Source: Bacillota bacterium
Lineage (GTDB): Bacteria; Bacillota; Clostridia; Lachnospirales; Anaerotignaceae
Length of the DNA: 64,000 nt
Direction of reading: 5' to 3'
Assembly (NCBI GenBank): GCA_019422105.1
Contig: JAHZDZ010000013.1
Span: 1 to 64,000 of the forward strand
Shown: positions 43,521 through 52,095 of the stretch, one piece after another
How the letters are laid out: each line of letters starts with the position of its first letter
How positions within the stretch are numbered: the stretch's first letter is position 1
The notes under the pieces: generated by a model
Told to the model about the DNA's origin: nothing
Databases searched by the model: none
What the model saw: the letters and a program-made list of their open reading frames with translations, nothing else
Program-made: the position numbers and the translations under genes

Positions 43521-44294
43521 TTAATCCCACTCCTTTTCTATTACTTCATCTGCCAAAAGCCTATAACACTCTGCCCCTTTGGATTTCCCGTCATACTGCG
43601 TGATAGGAAGACCGTGACTCGGTGCTTCCCCAAGCCTGACATTTCTGGGTATAATCGTCTTATAAACATTGTTTCCAAGACTTCTTTTGATTTCCTCCAC
43701 CACCTGAAGAGACAGGTTTGTTCTGGCGTCATACATGGTAAAAACAATGCCCTCTATTTCCAATGCAGGATTCAGTCGTTCCTTTACAAGCCGTATGGTG
43801 TGCAGCAGCTGTTCCAATCCCTCCAGAGCAAAATATTCACACTGTATGGGAACCAGAACTGTGTCCGCCGCAGTCAGGGCATTGATGGTAATCAAATTCA
43901 GTGAGGGCGGACAATCTATGACAATAAAATCATAGCTGTCCTTTATCTGTTCAACAGCATTCTTTAATATAAATTCTCTTCTTTCCCGCCCAATCAATTC
44001 TATTTCCGCTCCGGACAGGTTCATATTTGCCGGCAGAATATCCAACCCCTCCACACATGTTTTCTGTAGAACATCTTCAATATCTGCCTCTCCCAGTATT
44101 AAGTTATAAACTGTTGTTTCAATAGCGTTTTTGTCCAGACCCAGTCCGCTGGTACTGTTTCCCTGGGGATCTGCGTCAATTGTCAACACCTTTTTGCCGG
44201 CTTCCGCCAGACAGGCAGCTAAATTGATATTGGTCGTAGTCTTTCCTACCCCGCCCTTTTGATTTGCAACAGCTATAATCCTTACTCGTCCCAT
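43521..44294 (-). CDS. parA: Chromosome partitioning ATPase ParA (Soj)
   Basis: This 257-residue ATPase has the deviant Walker A NQKGGVGKTTTNINLA at about 10-25, the DxxPQGN switch (DADPQGNSTSGLGL) and the Walker B-type FIVIDCPPSLN. It positions ParB-parS complexes and in Bacillus also influences DnaA. It is the first gene of the parA-parB-DUF4446 operon. The leader region contains two parS-like sites, a usual location. Confidence 0.96.
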   Translation of the reverse strand: MGRVRIIAVANQKGGVGKTTTNINLAACLAEAGKKVLTIDADPQGNSTSGLGLDKNAIETTVYNLILGEADIEDVLQKTCVEGLDILPANMNLSGAEIELIGRERREFILKNAVEQIKDSYDFIVIDCPPSLNLITINALTAADTVLVPIQCEYFALEGLEQLLHTIRLVKERLNPALEIEGIVFTMYDARTNLSLQVVEEIKRSLGNNVYKTIIPRNVRLGEAPSHGLPITQYDGKSKGAECYRLLADEVIEKEWD

Positions 44295-44397
44295 ATCGCT
44301 ACCCCTTCAATCGCATATCTGTCGTCTACTGCTCTATTTGTGACATACTTTATACCTCATCTATCATATCACATTATTTTACAAAAAAAAATAGTAA

Positions 44398-44459
44398 TGT
44401 TCCACGTAGAACATAATTTTGAAAAAATGTAAGAATTATATTTTGTTCTACGTGGAACA
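44398..44459. promoter_or_regulatory. Two parS-like sites in inverted orientation
   Basis: TGTTCCACGTAGAACA (44398-44413) and its exact reverse complement TGTTCTACGTGGAACA (44444-44459) match the parS consensus TGTTNCACGTGAAACA closely, with a G-to-A or C-to-T change in the central CACGTG. They lie 30 bp apart, 104 bp upstream of parA. The rest of 44295-44734 has a possible micro-ORF and the lipid-kinase terminator. Confidence 0.85.
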
Positions 44460-44557
44460 ATTGAAATAAAACTGTTCATATCGGACCATATAATAAAAAA
44501 CATCATAGTCGGACAAATTTGATTACCAATATTTTGACGGCATTTATCTCACAGTTA

Positions 44558-44662
44558 CTATTGAAAATCAGCCTTCTTCGACAGTGCCCATACACTTCCC
44601 ATTGCGACGAAAAGGACGAATAGAGCCAATAAAATGAAGACAAACAAAAAAGCCTGATACAT
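44558..44662 (-). CDS. Candidate 34-residue single-pass membrane peptide
   Basis: An open frame reads MYQAFLFVFILLALFV then LFVAMGSVWALSKKADFQ, one hydrophobic helix followed by a KK stop. The ATG falls inside the lipid-kinase terminator hairpin, so the start would be occluded in the folded RNA. A weak GAGAAAG lies upstream. It resembles small membrane subunits such as CcoS in layout only. It could be chance. Confidence 0.3.
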   Translation of the reverse strand: MYQAFLFVFILLALFVLFVAMGSVWALSKKADFQ

Positions 44663-44670
44663 CAGGCTTT
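44649..44670 (-). terminator. Terminator of the lipid-kinase gene
   Basis: AAAGCCTGAT pairs with ATCAGGCTTT (44649-44658 with 44661-44670) over 10 bp with a 2-nt loop and a U-run on the minus strand, about 65 nt below the stop. The tight loop suggests that the closing pairs are opened in practice. Confidence 0.7.
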
Positions 44671-44734
44671 CTCTATTACACTCTATTCATTTTTATTTGA
44701 CCGATATCATAAAACGCGGCTCAAAACTTCTTTC

Positions 44735-45643
44735 CTATTGCTGACCGTTGAAATTGGCAAATACGGGAATGGCATTTGGAATCAGTTTTATTTCTATGGG
44801 CATAAGCGGCCCCGCCTCGCCATCAATGTTGGTTTCCGCCAATACACGGTTGTTGGAAAGACACTCAACCTTGATATAGTTATCCTTAAAGTAAATAATA
44901 TTGCTGTCACCGATATGCTCTCCCCGCAGTATTTTTAAAAATAATACCGCTAACTCGTAAACCGGCTTTGCCTTAATTCCAATAAAATCAAAGTACCCAT
45001 CCGTTATGGATGCCTCAGGAGCGAGCCTGTCAAAACTGCCGGCCCCCGCAGAGTTCAGCACAAGAAAAAGGTAAACCTCATCCTCGATGATTTCCGTTGA
45101 ATTTGTAATACGCAGCGGTATCGGACAAAAATTAGGTATCTGCTCCAGTCCCTTTAAATAATATGCCAAAGTTCCAAAGGCGTCTTTGAAATTATTATCA
45201 ATATGCTGAGATACATTGCTGAGAAGTCCGCCGCCGCATACATTTATAAAATAGGTCCCATTCACAATACCAATATCTATATTTTTGGGCTTTGTGCCAA
45301 TGATAGTATTGCAGCAGGTTTCCAAGTCACCGGTTCTGAAATTCAAAAAAGAAGCGAAATCATTGGCAGTGCCGGATGGAATAATCCCCAAAGGAATATG
45401 CAGCCCCCTTTTCATCAGGGCATTAACTACCTGGTTTACAGTTCCGTCCCCGCCCGAGGCAACAATAATATTATAGTCTGCCTCCATATTTGAAATGTGC
45501 CTTTCAATGTCACCATTCTTAATCGTCCTGAAAACGTGAACATCATAACCGCCCTCCTGAAAAATACGGATACAGACATCCAGGTCAAACTTAAAACTTT
45601 TATCTCCGGAGTAAGGATTATAGATTAATTTAAGTTTTTTCAA
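44735..45643 (-). CDS. Diacylglycerol/lipid kinase family protein (YegS/BmrU type)
   Basis: This 302-residue protein belongs to the diacylglycerol/lipid kinase family. The catalytic motif ASGGDGTVNQVVNAL is present, followed by GIIPSGTANDFASFL. Members phosphorylate diacylglycerol or related lipids at the membrane; Bacillus DgkB recycles diacylglycerol from lipoteichoic acid synthesis. It lies 14 nt below argS on the same strand, so the two are probably co-transcribed. Confidence 0.9.
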   Translation of the reverse strand: MKKLKLIYNPYSGDKSFKFDLDVCIRIFQEGGYDVHVFRTIKNGDIERHISNMEADYNIIVASGGDGTVNQVVNALMKRGLHIPLGIIPSGTANDFASFLNFRTGDLETCCNTIIGTKPKNIDIGIVNGTYFINVCGGGLLSNVSQHIDNNFKDAFGTLAYYLKGLEQIPNFCPIPLRITNSTEIIEDEVYLFLVLNSAGAGSFDRLAPEASITDGYFDFIGIKAKPVYELAVLFLKILRGEHIGDSNIIYFKDNYIKVECLSNNRVLAETNIDGEAGPLMPIEIKLIPNAIPVFANFNGQQ

Positions 45644-45657
45644 TGCCGTCTACTCCT

Positions 45658-47352
45658 TTACATCTGCTCAGGCGCCTCTATGCCTAAGAGTTCCAATCCT
45701 GAAGCAAGTATAGTCTTTACCGCAAATACCAATGCAAGGCGTGCTTTCTTTACCCTCTCCTCACTGTTGAGTATCGGGTTATCATGATAAAATTTATTAA
45801 ATGCCTGTGATAAATCCACAAGGTGCCTTGTAACAATGGATGGCTCATATTTCACTGCGGCATCCATTATCTTTGAGGGATAACGTTCTATCAATTTACA
45901 CACCTCAACAGAGGCGTCATCTGTCAAAACAGCATAGTCAATGGATCCGGAAAGATCAAAGCCGGTTTTTCGCAGTACGCTGCACGCTCTGGCATGGGTA
46001 TACTGCACATAAGGGCCGGTTTCCCCGTCAAAGTTTAGCATTCTCTCCCAGGAAAATACAACATCCTTTATCCGGTTATTATACAGGTCATTAAAGATAA
46101 CTGCGCCAATACCAACCTGCTTTGCTACCTTTTCTTTATCCGGCAAATCAGGATTCTTTTCCTCAATTATCTTTCTGGTTTCCTCAATGGCATTATTTAA
46201 AAGCTCCTCCATAAGCACAACATTGCCGTTTCTCGTGGAAAGCTTTCCGCTCTCTAAGCTGACCAGACCAAAGGCAACATGCACCAAATCCTTATACCAG
46301 TCATACCCCATCTTTTCAATAACCTTAAACCACTGCTGGAAGTGAAGATTTTGATCTAAAGCGGTTAGATAAATACATTTATCGAAATCATAGGTTTTCT
46401 TTCTGTACAGTGCGGCCGTAATGTCACGGGTTGCATACAGTGTCCCGCCATCCTTGCGGATAATCAGGCAGGGAGGAAGATTTTCCTCAGTCAAATCCAC
46501 TATCATTGCGCCTTCACTTTCCTGAAGAAGCTTCTTATCCTTCAGCTCCTGCACCACCGCATCCATTTTGTCATTATAAAAGCTTTCGCCGGTATAGGCA
46601 TCAAACTTTACGCCAAGCATTTCATAGACACGCTCAAATTCCTTAATACTGATATCATAAAACCACTTCCACAGTGAGAGGGCCTCCTCGTCTCCCTCCT
46701 GCATTCTCACAAACCATGCTCTTGCCTCGTCATCCAGTGCGGGGTTTTCTTTTGATTCATCATGGAATTTTACATATATACGCATCAATTCCTGAATCCC
46801 AAACTCCTCCACCGCTTCCCTGGAGCCCCAATTTTTATAGGCAACAATCAACTTTCCAAACTGTGTTCCCCAATCCCCTAAGTGATTTACGCCCTCACAA
46901 TGATATCCCAGCTTCTCATAAATATTATAGATAGCCCGTCCAATAACTGTCGACCGCAGATGTCCCACATGAAAGGGTTTTGCTATATTGGGGGAAGAAT
47001 AGTCGATCACTACAGTTTTACCCTCTCCCATATGTGAGCTTCCAAAATCCTCCTTCAGCTCCAAAACCCTTTGCAAAACATTTTCGGCATAAACACCCTT
47101 ATCTGTATAGAAATTGATGTACGCCGCCATAACCTTTATCTCACTGATAAAAAATGGCTTATTAAGCTTTTCCGCAATCTCTGCCGCAATAATGTTTGGC
47201 GCCTTTCTAAATGCTTTCGCAAGCCTGAAGCAAGGAAACGCATAATCCCCCATGTCAGTATTAGGCGGCACCTCTATCATGTCTAATATTTCATTTTTAT
47301 CCATTCCAGCCGCCTGACCTAAAAGCGACGCAATCTCCAATTTAAAATCCAT
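45658..47352 (-). CDS. argS: Arginyl-tRNA synthetase
   Basis: This 564-residue class I synthetase charges tRNA-Arg. The N-terminal Add-1 domain (about 1-85) is followed by the HIGH-type motif SPNIAKPFHVGHLRSTVIG (HVGH), a catalytic core with YVKFHDES, and KLSTRNGN in place of KMSKS. The C-terminal DALR anticodon domain (about 445-564) ends with LLGIEAPEQM, as in most ArgS proteins. A hairpin just upstream (47378) could end the preceding transcript or attenuate this one. No T-box features were found. Confidence 0.96.
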   Translation of the reverse strand: MDFKLEIASLLGQAAGMDKNEILDMIEVPPNTDMGDYAFPCFRLAKAFRKAPNIIAAEIAEKLNKPFFISEIKVMAAYINFYTDKGVYAENVLQRVLELKEDFGSSHMGEGKTVVIDYSSPNIAKPFHVGHLRSTVIGRAIYNIYEKLGYHCEGVNHLGDWGTQFGKLIVAYKNWGSREAVEEFGIQELMRIYVKFHDESKENPALDDEARAWFVRMQEGDEEALSLWKWFYDISIKEFERVYEMLGVKFDAYTGESFYNDKMDAVVQELKDKKLLQESEGAMIVDLTEENLPPCLIIRKDGGTLYATRDITAALYRKKTYDFDKCIYLTALDQNLHFQQWFKVIEKMGYDWYKDLVHVAFGLVSLESGKLSTRNGNVVLMEELLNNAIEETRKIIEEKNPDLPDKEKVAKQVGIGAVIFNDLYNNRIKDVVFSWERMLNFDGETGPYVQYTHARACSVLRKTGFDLSGSIDYAVLTDDASVEVCKLIERYPSKIMDAAVKYEPSIVTRHLVDLSQAFNKFYHDNPILNSEERVKKARLALVFAVKTILASGLELLGIEAPEQM

Positions 47353-47377
47353 TCTTCCTTCATCCTTTCAAAAAAGA

Positions 47378-47401
47378 CTACTCCCTCCAAAAAGGGAGCA
47401 G
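47378..47401 (-). terminator. Hairpin upstream of argS
   Basis: CTACTCCC (47378-47385) pairs with GGGAGCAG (47394-47401), including one G-U on the minus-strand RNA, followed by CTTTTTTG. It ends 25 nt before argS. It may terminate the small membrane-protein gene or attenuate argS. Confidence 0.65.
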
Positions 47402-47510
47402 CTTCCGCTTTTGTAACAGTTTACATAATTCTAAAGTCATCTGGTTAATATACTAATAAATTTAACATAAAGAAGATAAAAAAGCAATATGGAAAGGAGG
47501 CTCCCAAGGC

Positions 47511-47717
47511 TTAGAAAATCCTGAAAAATTGGGACATTTCTTTTAACAGGTACTGAAACGTAAACTGCAAAACGATATAGAGAGAACCCAAATAGCATGC
47601 AATATTAATTATTCTTCCCATAGATGTCTGCTTTTTATCCTGTACAAAGACAATTAATATGGATTGGATACAGCTTATCAGAAAAAGCTCTCCTACCATA
47701 ACCAAAAATTCCTGCAT
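47511..47717 (-). CDS. Small hydrophobic membrane protein, unrecognised
   Basis: This 68-residue protein has two hydrophobic segments (about residues 5-25 and 35-58) separated by a charged loop (VQDKKQTSMGR). GGGGGGAGGAG precedes the ATG at close spacing, which supports translation. It does not match any family I can name. It lies about 110 nt above the argS-upstream hairpin, which could be its terminator. The gene is probably real but its role is unknown. Confidence 0.6.
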   Translation of the reverse strand: MQEFLVMVGELFLISCIQSILIVFVQDKKQTSMGRIINIACYLGSLYIVLQFTFQYLLKEMSQFFRIF

Positions 47718-47835
47718 ACTCCTCCCCCCATCCTATATCAGTATATTGGAGTAAGGAGTAAAAAAGTTCTTTCAATTTCTGTATTTTTGTAACATAATAA
47801 GAATGAGTAACCCCATAGGGAGAGGAGTGTTTTCA

Positions 47836-48783
47836 TTGGAGAAAAAAAAGAATAAATTACTGCCGCTTATAAGCGGTATTGTGCTGTTACTGCCCGCAAT
47901 CCCATGCCGGTTTATCTTTATGATGGCAGATAGCAAAAAAAACAGTATAGAAGAATTTGAATACTATGACTGGCGCCTGGGACAGATTCATTATAAGGTC
48001 AAAGGGCATGGAAAAAGCCTTCTTTTGCTTCATGGCATCGGAATAGGCGCCAGTATGCGGGAATGGGATAAAAATTTTGAGACTCTTTCTGAAAACTATA
48101 GGGTATATGCCATAGATTTGCTCGGCTTTGGCCTTTCGGATAAGCCAAAAACCACATACACCGCTTATATGTACGCCTCTCTTATACAGGATTTTTTAAA
48201 GGATGTGGTGAAAAAGCCCTGTGGACTGATAGCCTCCTCCAATTCCGCAGCCTTTGCTGTTATGGCCTGTCGTATGGACAACAGTCTGATCAAAAAAATG
48301 ATATTGATAGAGCCGACGGGAATAGAAAATAAAAATGCTGAAAATAAAGATATATGGTACCGTAGGCTTTTTGAAAGCCCCTACGCCGGAACAATTCTAT
48401 ACACCGCCTTGTCCTCAAGAATATTTATCAGGCGCTTTCTGCAAAAAGCCGTTTTTTTTGCCCAGGAAAACTATTCTGCTAGGGCCGTTACAGACAGCTA
48501 CTATTATCCGGCCCATGCCGGCGGAATCAGCGCAAAATATGCCGCTGCCTCCTTCCTGACAAACTATATGAATCTGGACATCAAAAAAATATTAAAGGAC
48601 ATACACACGCCACTAATGATTATCTGGGGAGAAAACGCCGTCATAAATCCGACGGCGGCGATGGACATTATCATGGAAATCAAGCCAAGAGCACAGTATG
48701 CCGTTTTTGAAAAGACAAGACTTCTGCCTCATTATGAAAACCCTGCTGAATTTAATGAGCTGGCAAAAGATTTCTTTCATTAA
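47836..48783 (+). CDS. Alpha/beta hydrolase
   Basis: This 315-residue protein has an N-terminal hydrophobic segment (LPLISGIVLLLPAIPCRFIF) and the alpha/beta-hydrolase fold: LLLLHGIGIGASMREWD (oxyanion hole), AIDLLGFGLSDKP, and the late RLLPHYENP His. At the nucleophile elbow the sequence is GLIASSNSAAFAVM, so a Ser within SxSxx rather than the classical GxSxG is the likely nucleophile. I favour the TTG start at 47836 because AGAGGAG lies 8 nt upstream; an in-frame ATG at 47803 lacks a ribosome site. The substrate is unknown. Membrane anchoring is possible. Confidence 0.8.
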   Translation: MEKKKNKLLPLISGIVLLLPAIPCRFIFMMADSKKNSIEEFEYYDWRLGQIHYKVKGHGKSLLLLHGIGIGASMREWDKNFETLSENYRVYAIDLLGFGLSDKPKTTYTAYMYASLIQDFLKDVVKKPCGLIASSNSAAFAVMACRMDNSLIKKMILIEPTGIENKNAENKDIWYRRLFESPYAGTILYTALSSRIFIRRFLQKAVFFAQENYSARAVTDSYYYPAHAGGISAKYAAASFLTNYMNLDIKKILKDIHTPLMIIWGENAVINPTAAMDIIMEIKPRAQYAVFEKTRLLPHYENPAEFNELAKDFFH

Positions 48784-48811
48784 ACGGCCTGTACGCGATT
48801 TATAAAATAAG

Positions 48812-48848
48812 AGGAACCTGTCTTGCCCATAGGGCAGTCAGGTTCTTT
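48812..48848 (+). terminator. Terminator of the alpha/beta hydrolase gene
   Basis: GAACCTG (48814-48820) pairs with CAGGTTC (48839-48845), an inner TGCCC/GGGCA stem lies inside, and CTTTTA follows. Confidence 0.75.
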
Positions 48849-49036
48849 TACCGTTTTATAATCTAACTGTCTGACAGCTCTTTTTCACGGCTTTAAAGCT
48901 TTTGCCAAATAAACCCGTATCTGTCTTTTTCTTTTGCTGCTGTACAGGAATAAAAAAAGTATCAGAAAAATTTGATTTTTTTCAGGCTTTGGAATAGTAT
49001 TAAACTATTCTTTATTTTGAAAAAAGGAGACAGCGT

Positions 49037-49492
49037 ATGGATAATAAACAAAATGAACAACTGGAAATGGAGGAATATTATCGCCAGAACATGCATCTGT
49101 TCCGCCGCGGCGAGGACAATGTAATCGCAATGATTGAGCCCGAATTCTATTCCTGCAATGCCCTGGAAAAAACACTGACCCTGGCCTTTGAGGTAAAAAA
49201 ATGGGAGTTAAACCCACACGGTATTATGCATGGGGGAATCATTACCACAATTGTTGATACAACCTTTGGCTTCCTCTCTCATTTTTACGCCAGAAACAAA
49301 TATATCCTCACAATTGATATTGCCACCTCATTTTTAAAGCCCATCCCTATGGGAGACACAGCTCTGGTCACCGCAAGGCTTAACGCATCCGGCAGAACCA
49401 TATTAAGCATGACAGCAGAGGTTAGAGTAAAAAGCAGCAATGTTTTAGCGGCAACAGCGACAACTACATTTTATGCAAGAGACAGGAAATGA
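49037..49492 (+). CDS. PaaI-type hotdog thioesterase
   Basis: This 151-residue hotdog-fold protein resembles the PaaI/YbdB-type acyl-CoA thioesterases. The motif NPHGIMHGGIITTIVDTTFGF holds the typical HGG loop with the catalytic Asp. TILTIDIATSFLKPIPMGDTALV and SMTAEVR complete the hotdog sheet. It likely hydrolyses medium or aromatic acyl-CoA; the substrate is not shown. AAAAAAGGAG precedes the ATG. It is a single-gene unit. Confidence 0.9.
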   Translation: MDNKQNEQLEMEEYYRQNMHLFRRGEDNVIAMIEPEFYSCNALEKTLTLAFEVKKWELNPHGIMHGGIITTIVDTTFGFLSHFYARNKYILTIDIATSFLKPIPMGDTALVTARLNASGRTILSMTAEVRVKSSNVLAATATTTFYARDRK

Positions 49493-49524
49493 GACAATGC
49501 GGTTTTTACCCATTGTCTTTTTTC
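49492..49524 (+). terminator. Terminator of the thioesterase gene
   Basis: AGACAATG (49492-49499) pairs with CATTGTCT (49511-49518), followed by T6. It begins on the stop codon. Confidence 0.8.
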
Positions 49525-49566
49525 TTTTAGATAGAAGAACATGTTTTTTATTTATACTACTAAAAA

Positions 49567-49606
49567 TTATCCACAAAGTAAAACAAAATATAAAATGTTA
49601 TTCACA
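49567..49606 (+). promoter_or_regulatory. Two DnaA boxes between thioesterase and yitT
   Basis: TTATCCACA (49567-49575) is a perfect consensus box, and TTATTCACA (49598-49606) follows 22 bp later in the same orientation, in a short intergenic region. Confidence 0.55.
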
Positions 49607-49752
49607 CATTTTGAGAAAAGGCTGTGCAAAAGTGGAAAAAAGTGACTCTATCGAAAACAAGTGAGAAGTAAAACCGCTTTCTAAAAGCAAACAAATATGT
49701 TTTATCCTTTCAAAACAGCAGATAGGAATCATACCCTCCAATAAACAAAAAA

Positions 49753-49780
49753 GCTGCCAAAACCATAAAGTTTTGGCAGC
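49753..49780 (-). terminator. Terminator of the YitT-family gene
   Basis: GCTGCCAAAAC (49753-49763) pairs with GTTTTGGCAGC (49770-49780) over 11 bp, followed by a U-run on the minus strand. Confidence 0.85.
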
Positions 49781-49821
49781 CCTTTCAAATAAATTCAAAA
49801 GTCCAATAGCCACAGTTCTTT

Positions 49822-50670
49822 CTATTCACTCAAAAATCCATTGCCGATAATATTGCTAGTATTTGTAATTACCATAAATCCCTGCGGATCTGTTTTCTTT
49901 ACAAAAATACGAAGAGAGTTTGCCTGAAATCGGCTCAGCGCCGTCATAATGACATAATTGCCTTCCCTTGTGAAAGATCCCTTTGCTTCCCACACTGTAG
50001 CGCCTCTATGCAAGGTATTATTAATATAATCACAGATTTCATCGGGATACTTTGTCACTATAGTAAAGCTCTTTTTCAGATTAATACTCTCAATGACATA
50101 ATCAATAATCAAGGACTTCATAATAACGCCCAGTATAGAATAAAGACCTGTCTCCAGTCCAAAAAACATCATTGCAGCGGAGGCTGTCAAAAAATCAATA
50201 CAGAGTATGGCACGCCCTATGTTGATGGACGTATATTTTTTCAGTATCATCGCCGGAATATCTGTGCCTCCTGTGGAAGCGTCAATATTAAATACAATAG
50301 CAGAGCCGACTGCCGGAAAAATAACAGAATACACAAGTTCCAATAATTTTTGATCAGTAAGGGGGCGTTCCAAGGGTATCAGTATTTCAAAAAAACGTAT
50401 CATTAAAGAGAGCAAAACACAGCAAAAAACTGTTTTAATACCAAAATCCTTATTCAGCAGGATAAATCCCATAATCAAAAAAATACCGTTAATAATAAGG
50501 ACAAAGGTGCCGGGTGTTATGGCTGGAACTATTTTACTCAATATAATTGCCAGACCGCTCTCACCGCCGGTTGAAAAATTGTTGGGAAATTTAAAGAAAT
50601 AAACTCCCACTGCCACCAAAAAGGTGCCAAAGATTAATTGAACCAACTCTTTGAAACTCACTTTCATCAT
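49822..50670 (-). CDS. YitT family membrane protein
   Basis: This 282-residue protein has about five or six transmembrane helices (about residues 8-200) with FPNNFSTGGESGLAIIL and IFNIDASTGGTDIPAMIL-type motifs. A cytosolic C-terminal DUF2179 domain (about 205-280: FTIVTKYPDEICDYINNTLHRGATV) follows. The family is widespread in Firmicutes and has no settled function. I chose the ATG at 50670 because AGGGGG lies 7-8 nt upstream. An inverted-repeat region lies just upstream (50713-50859). Confidence 0.85.
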   Translation of the reverse strand: MMKVSFKELVQLIFGTFLVAVGVYFFKFPNNFSTGGESGLAIILSKIVPAITPGTFVLIINGIFLIMGFILLNKDFGIKTVFCCVLLSLMIRFFEILIPLERPLTDQKLLELVYSVIFPAVGSAIVFNIDASTGGTDIPAMILKKYTSINIGRAILCIDFLTASAAMMFFGLETGLYSILGVIMKSLIIDYVIESINLKKSFTIVTKYPDEICDYINNTLHRGATVWEAKGSFTREGNYVIMTALSRFQANSLRIFVKKTDPQGFMVITNTSNIIGNGFLSE

Positions 50671-51063
50671 AATACCCCCTAGAAAATTAAAATATATAGA
50701 CAAACACTGTTCTTTTCATTTTATCGGCTTAAAATGAAAATTCTTTCTATTTTTATATAAAAAGCCTCCTTCCGGCAAAGACAAGGTTTATGGCAATAAA
50801 AAATTTGATTTCATATACAGATATATAAAATCAAAATCACCTTATAAAAATAGAAAGAACAATGTTTCATCATACAATTTTTGTACTGCTTTAAGCCTTT
50901 CTCCCACTCTTGGGACAGGCAGAAAATCCTCCCTTTTCACTAAAAAACTACCAGGGCAAAAAACAAATCATCTTTTACTGTAAAATAACATATTGTTTTA
51001 AACAAAATCGGGTAATATCTTCATTATATAGCAAAAAGGGAAAAAAGCAAGGAAAAGGCAACA
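50671..51063. other. Inverted-repeat region upstream of yitT
   Basis: TTTTCATTTT/AAAATGAAAA (50713... the arms are 50713-50722 and 50731-50740) is adjacent to a 17-bp perfect inverted repeat, TTCTTTCTATTTTTATA (50741-50757) and its complement (50843-50859). The inner part contains a TTTGATTT/AAATCAAA pair. No gene is visible in this region. It could be a small non-coding element, a long hairpin RNA or a regulatory region for yitT. Confidence 0.6.
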
Positions 51064-51064
51064 A

Positions 51065-51091
51065 AAAAACAGCTGAAAATAGCTGTTTTTT
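51065..51091. terminator. Terminator of noc
   Basis: AAAAACAGCT (51065-51074) pairs with AGCTGTTTTTT (51081-51091) around GAAAAT, with U-runs in both directions. Confidence 0.75.
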
Positions 51092-51121
51092 CGAAAGGAG
51101 GAATGGTGCATTTATACAATA

Positions 51122-51955
51122 TTAATCCCTGTAGGGAATCTTGATATTAACCTCATAACAGTCCTGTTTTTCTTCTATATCGTAGGTAGCTTCAATGCCG
51201 CCTTTGCGCATGATGTCCACAGACTGTTTCAATGTATTGGTAAAAAGGCGAATATCATTGAAGCTCCTTTTCACCTTCTGCTCGCTTTTGGGCAGTTTGT
51301 CCTGCCGCATTTTATTCAGCGTTGATTCAACCAGCTCTTCCGTCTTTTTTACATTCAATTCCTGATCTATCACCTTATAGATAATAACCTTCTGGACTTC
51401 CAAATCCGGTATTTTTAATAAAGCTCTGGCATGTCTTTCCGTCAAATCATTTTCCGCCAGCAGTTTTTTTATTTCCGGGGAAAGTTTCAATATTCTCAGC
51501 TTATTCGCAATGGTAGACTGGTTTCTTCCAAGCTTGGCCGCCAGCTCTTCCTGAGTTAGTCCATAGTCCTGCATTAAATTCTGATACCCCTCCGCTTCCT
51601 CTATGTAATGGAGGTTCTGGCGCTGCAGGTTTTCTATCAAAGCCAGAACCGCACTGTCATTATCCGAAACATCCACAATAATAGCGGGTATGGTTAAAAG
51701 TCCTGCCAGCTGGGAGGCACGCAGACGCCTCTCACCGCTTACCAGCTCATAGCTGCATCCATTGATCAAGCGCACATTAATAGGCTGCATAACGCCATAT
51801 TCCCTGATGGAAGCTGCCAGTTCCTCCAGAGCTGTCTTGTCAAAATATTTTCTGGGCTGGTACGGATTCGGTCTTATTTTATCTATAGGCAAGTTTTGTA
51901 TCTTTATTTCCTTTTTGGAAAATTTAAGCTCCGGAAACTTTAAAGCTGCTAACAT
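51122..51955 (-). CDS. noc: Nucleoid occlusion protein Noc (ParB family)
   Basis: This 277-residue ParB-family protein shares the PNPYQPRKYFDKTALEELAASIREYGVMQPINV and GERRLRASQLAG boxes with ParB, with the helix-turn-helix at LGRNQSTIANKLRILKL. Its position directly below rsmG is that of Noc, which binds non-parS sites and blocks division over the nucleoid. I chose the ATG at 51955 because GAAGGAGAGG lies 8 nt upstream; an upstream in-frame ATG would add 34 residues without homology. Assignment as Noc rather than a second Spo0J rests on gene order. No NBS (ATTTCCCGGGAAAT) was searched for. Confidence 0.85.
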   Translation of the reverse strand: MLAALKFPELKFSKKEIKIQNLPIDKIRPNPYQPRKYFDKTALEELAASIREYGVMQPINVRLINGCSYELVSGERRLRASQLAGLLTIPAIIVDVSDNDSAVLALIENLQRQNLHYIEEAEGYQNLMQDYGLTQEELAAKLGRNQSTIANKLRILKLSPEIKKLLAENDLTERHARALLKIPDLEVQKVIIYKVIDQELNVKKTEELVESTLNKMRQDKLPKSEQKVKRSFNDIRLFTNTLKQSVDIMRKGGIEATYDIEEKQDCYEVNIKIPYRD

Positions 51956-52095
51956 AGAACCCCTCTCCTTCGTACAGTTTACAATTTGTTGGCATTTCTT
52001 TCCTTTTCCTGAATTATACCACATAAGTTTGTGCTGTACTGAAAAATAAGTCGTCATAAAATAGTAGGGTTCTACATTATATTACATGGAATTTG

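Noticed and set aside
47353..47510. T-box riboswitch upstream of argS
   Set aside because: There is a terminator-like hairpin, but no T-box sequence or specifier loop could be found.
50910..51125. Plus-strand 71-codon frame before noc
   Set aside because: It spans the noc terminator and has lysine-rich low-complexity sequence from AT-rich DNA; no ribosome site.
51122..52057. Start of noc at 52057
   Set aside because: The extra 34 residues have no ParB similarity, while a strong ribosome site precedes the ATG at 51955.
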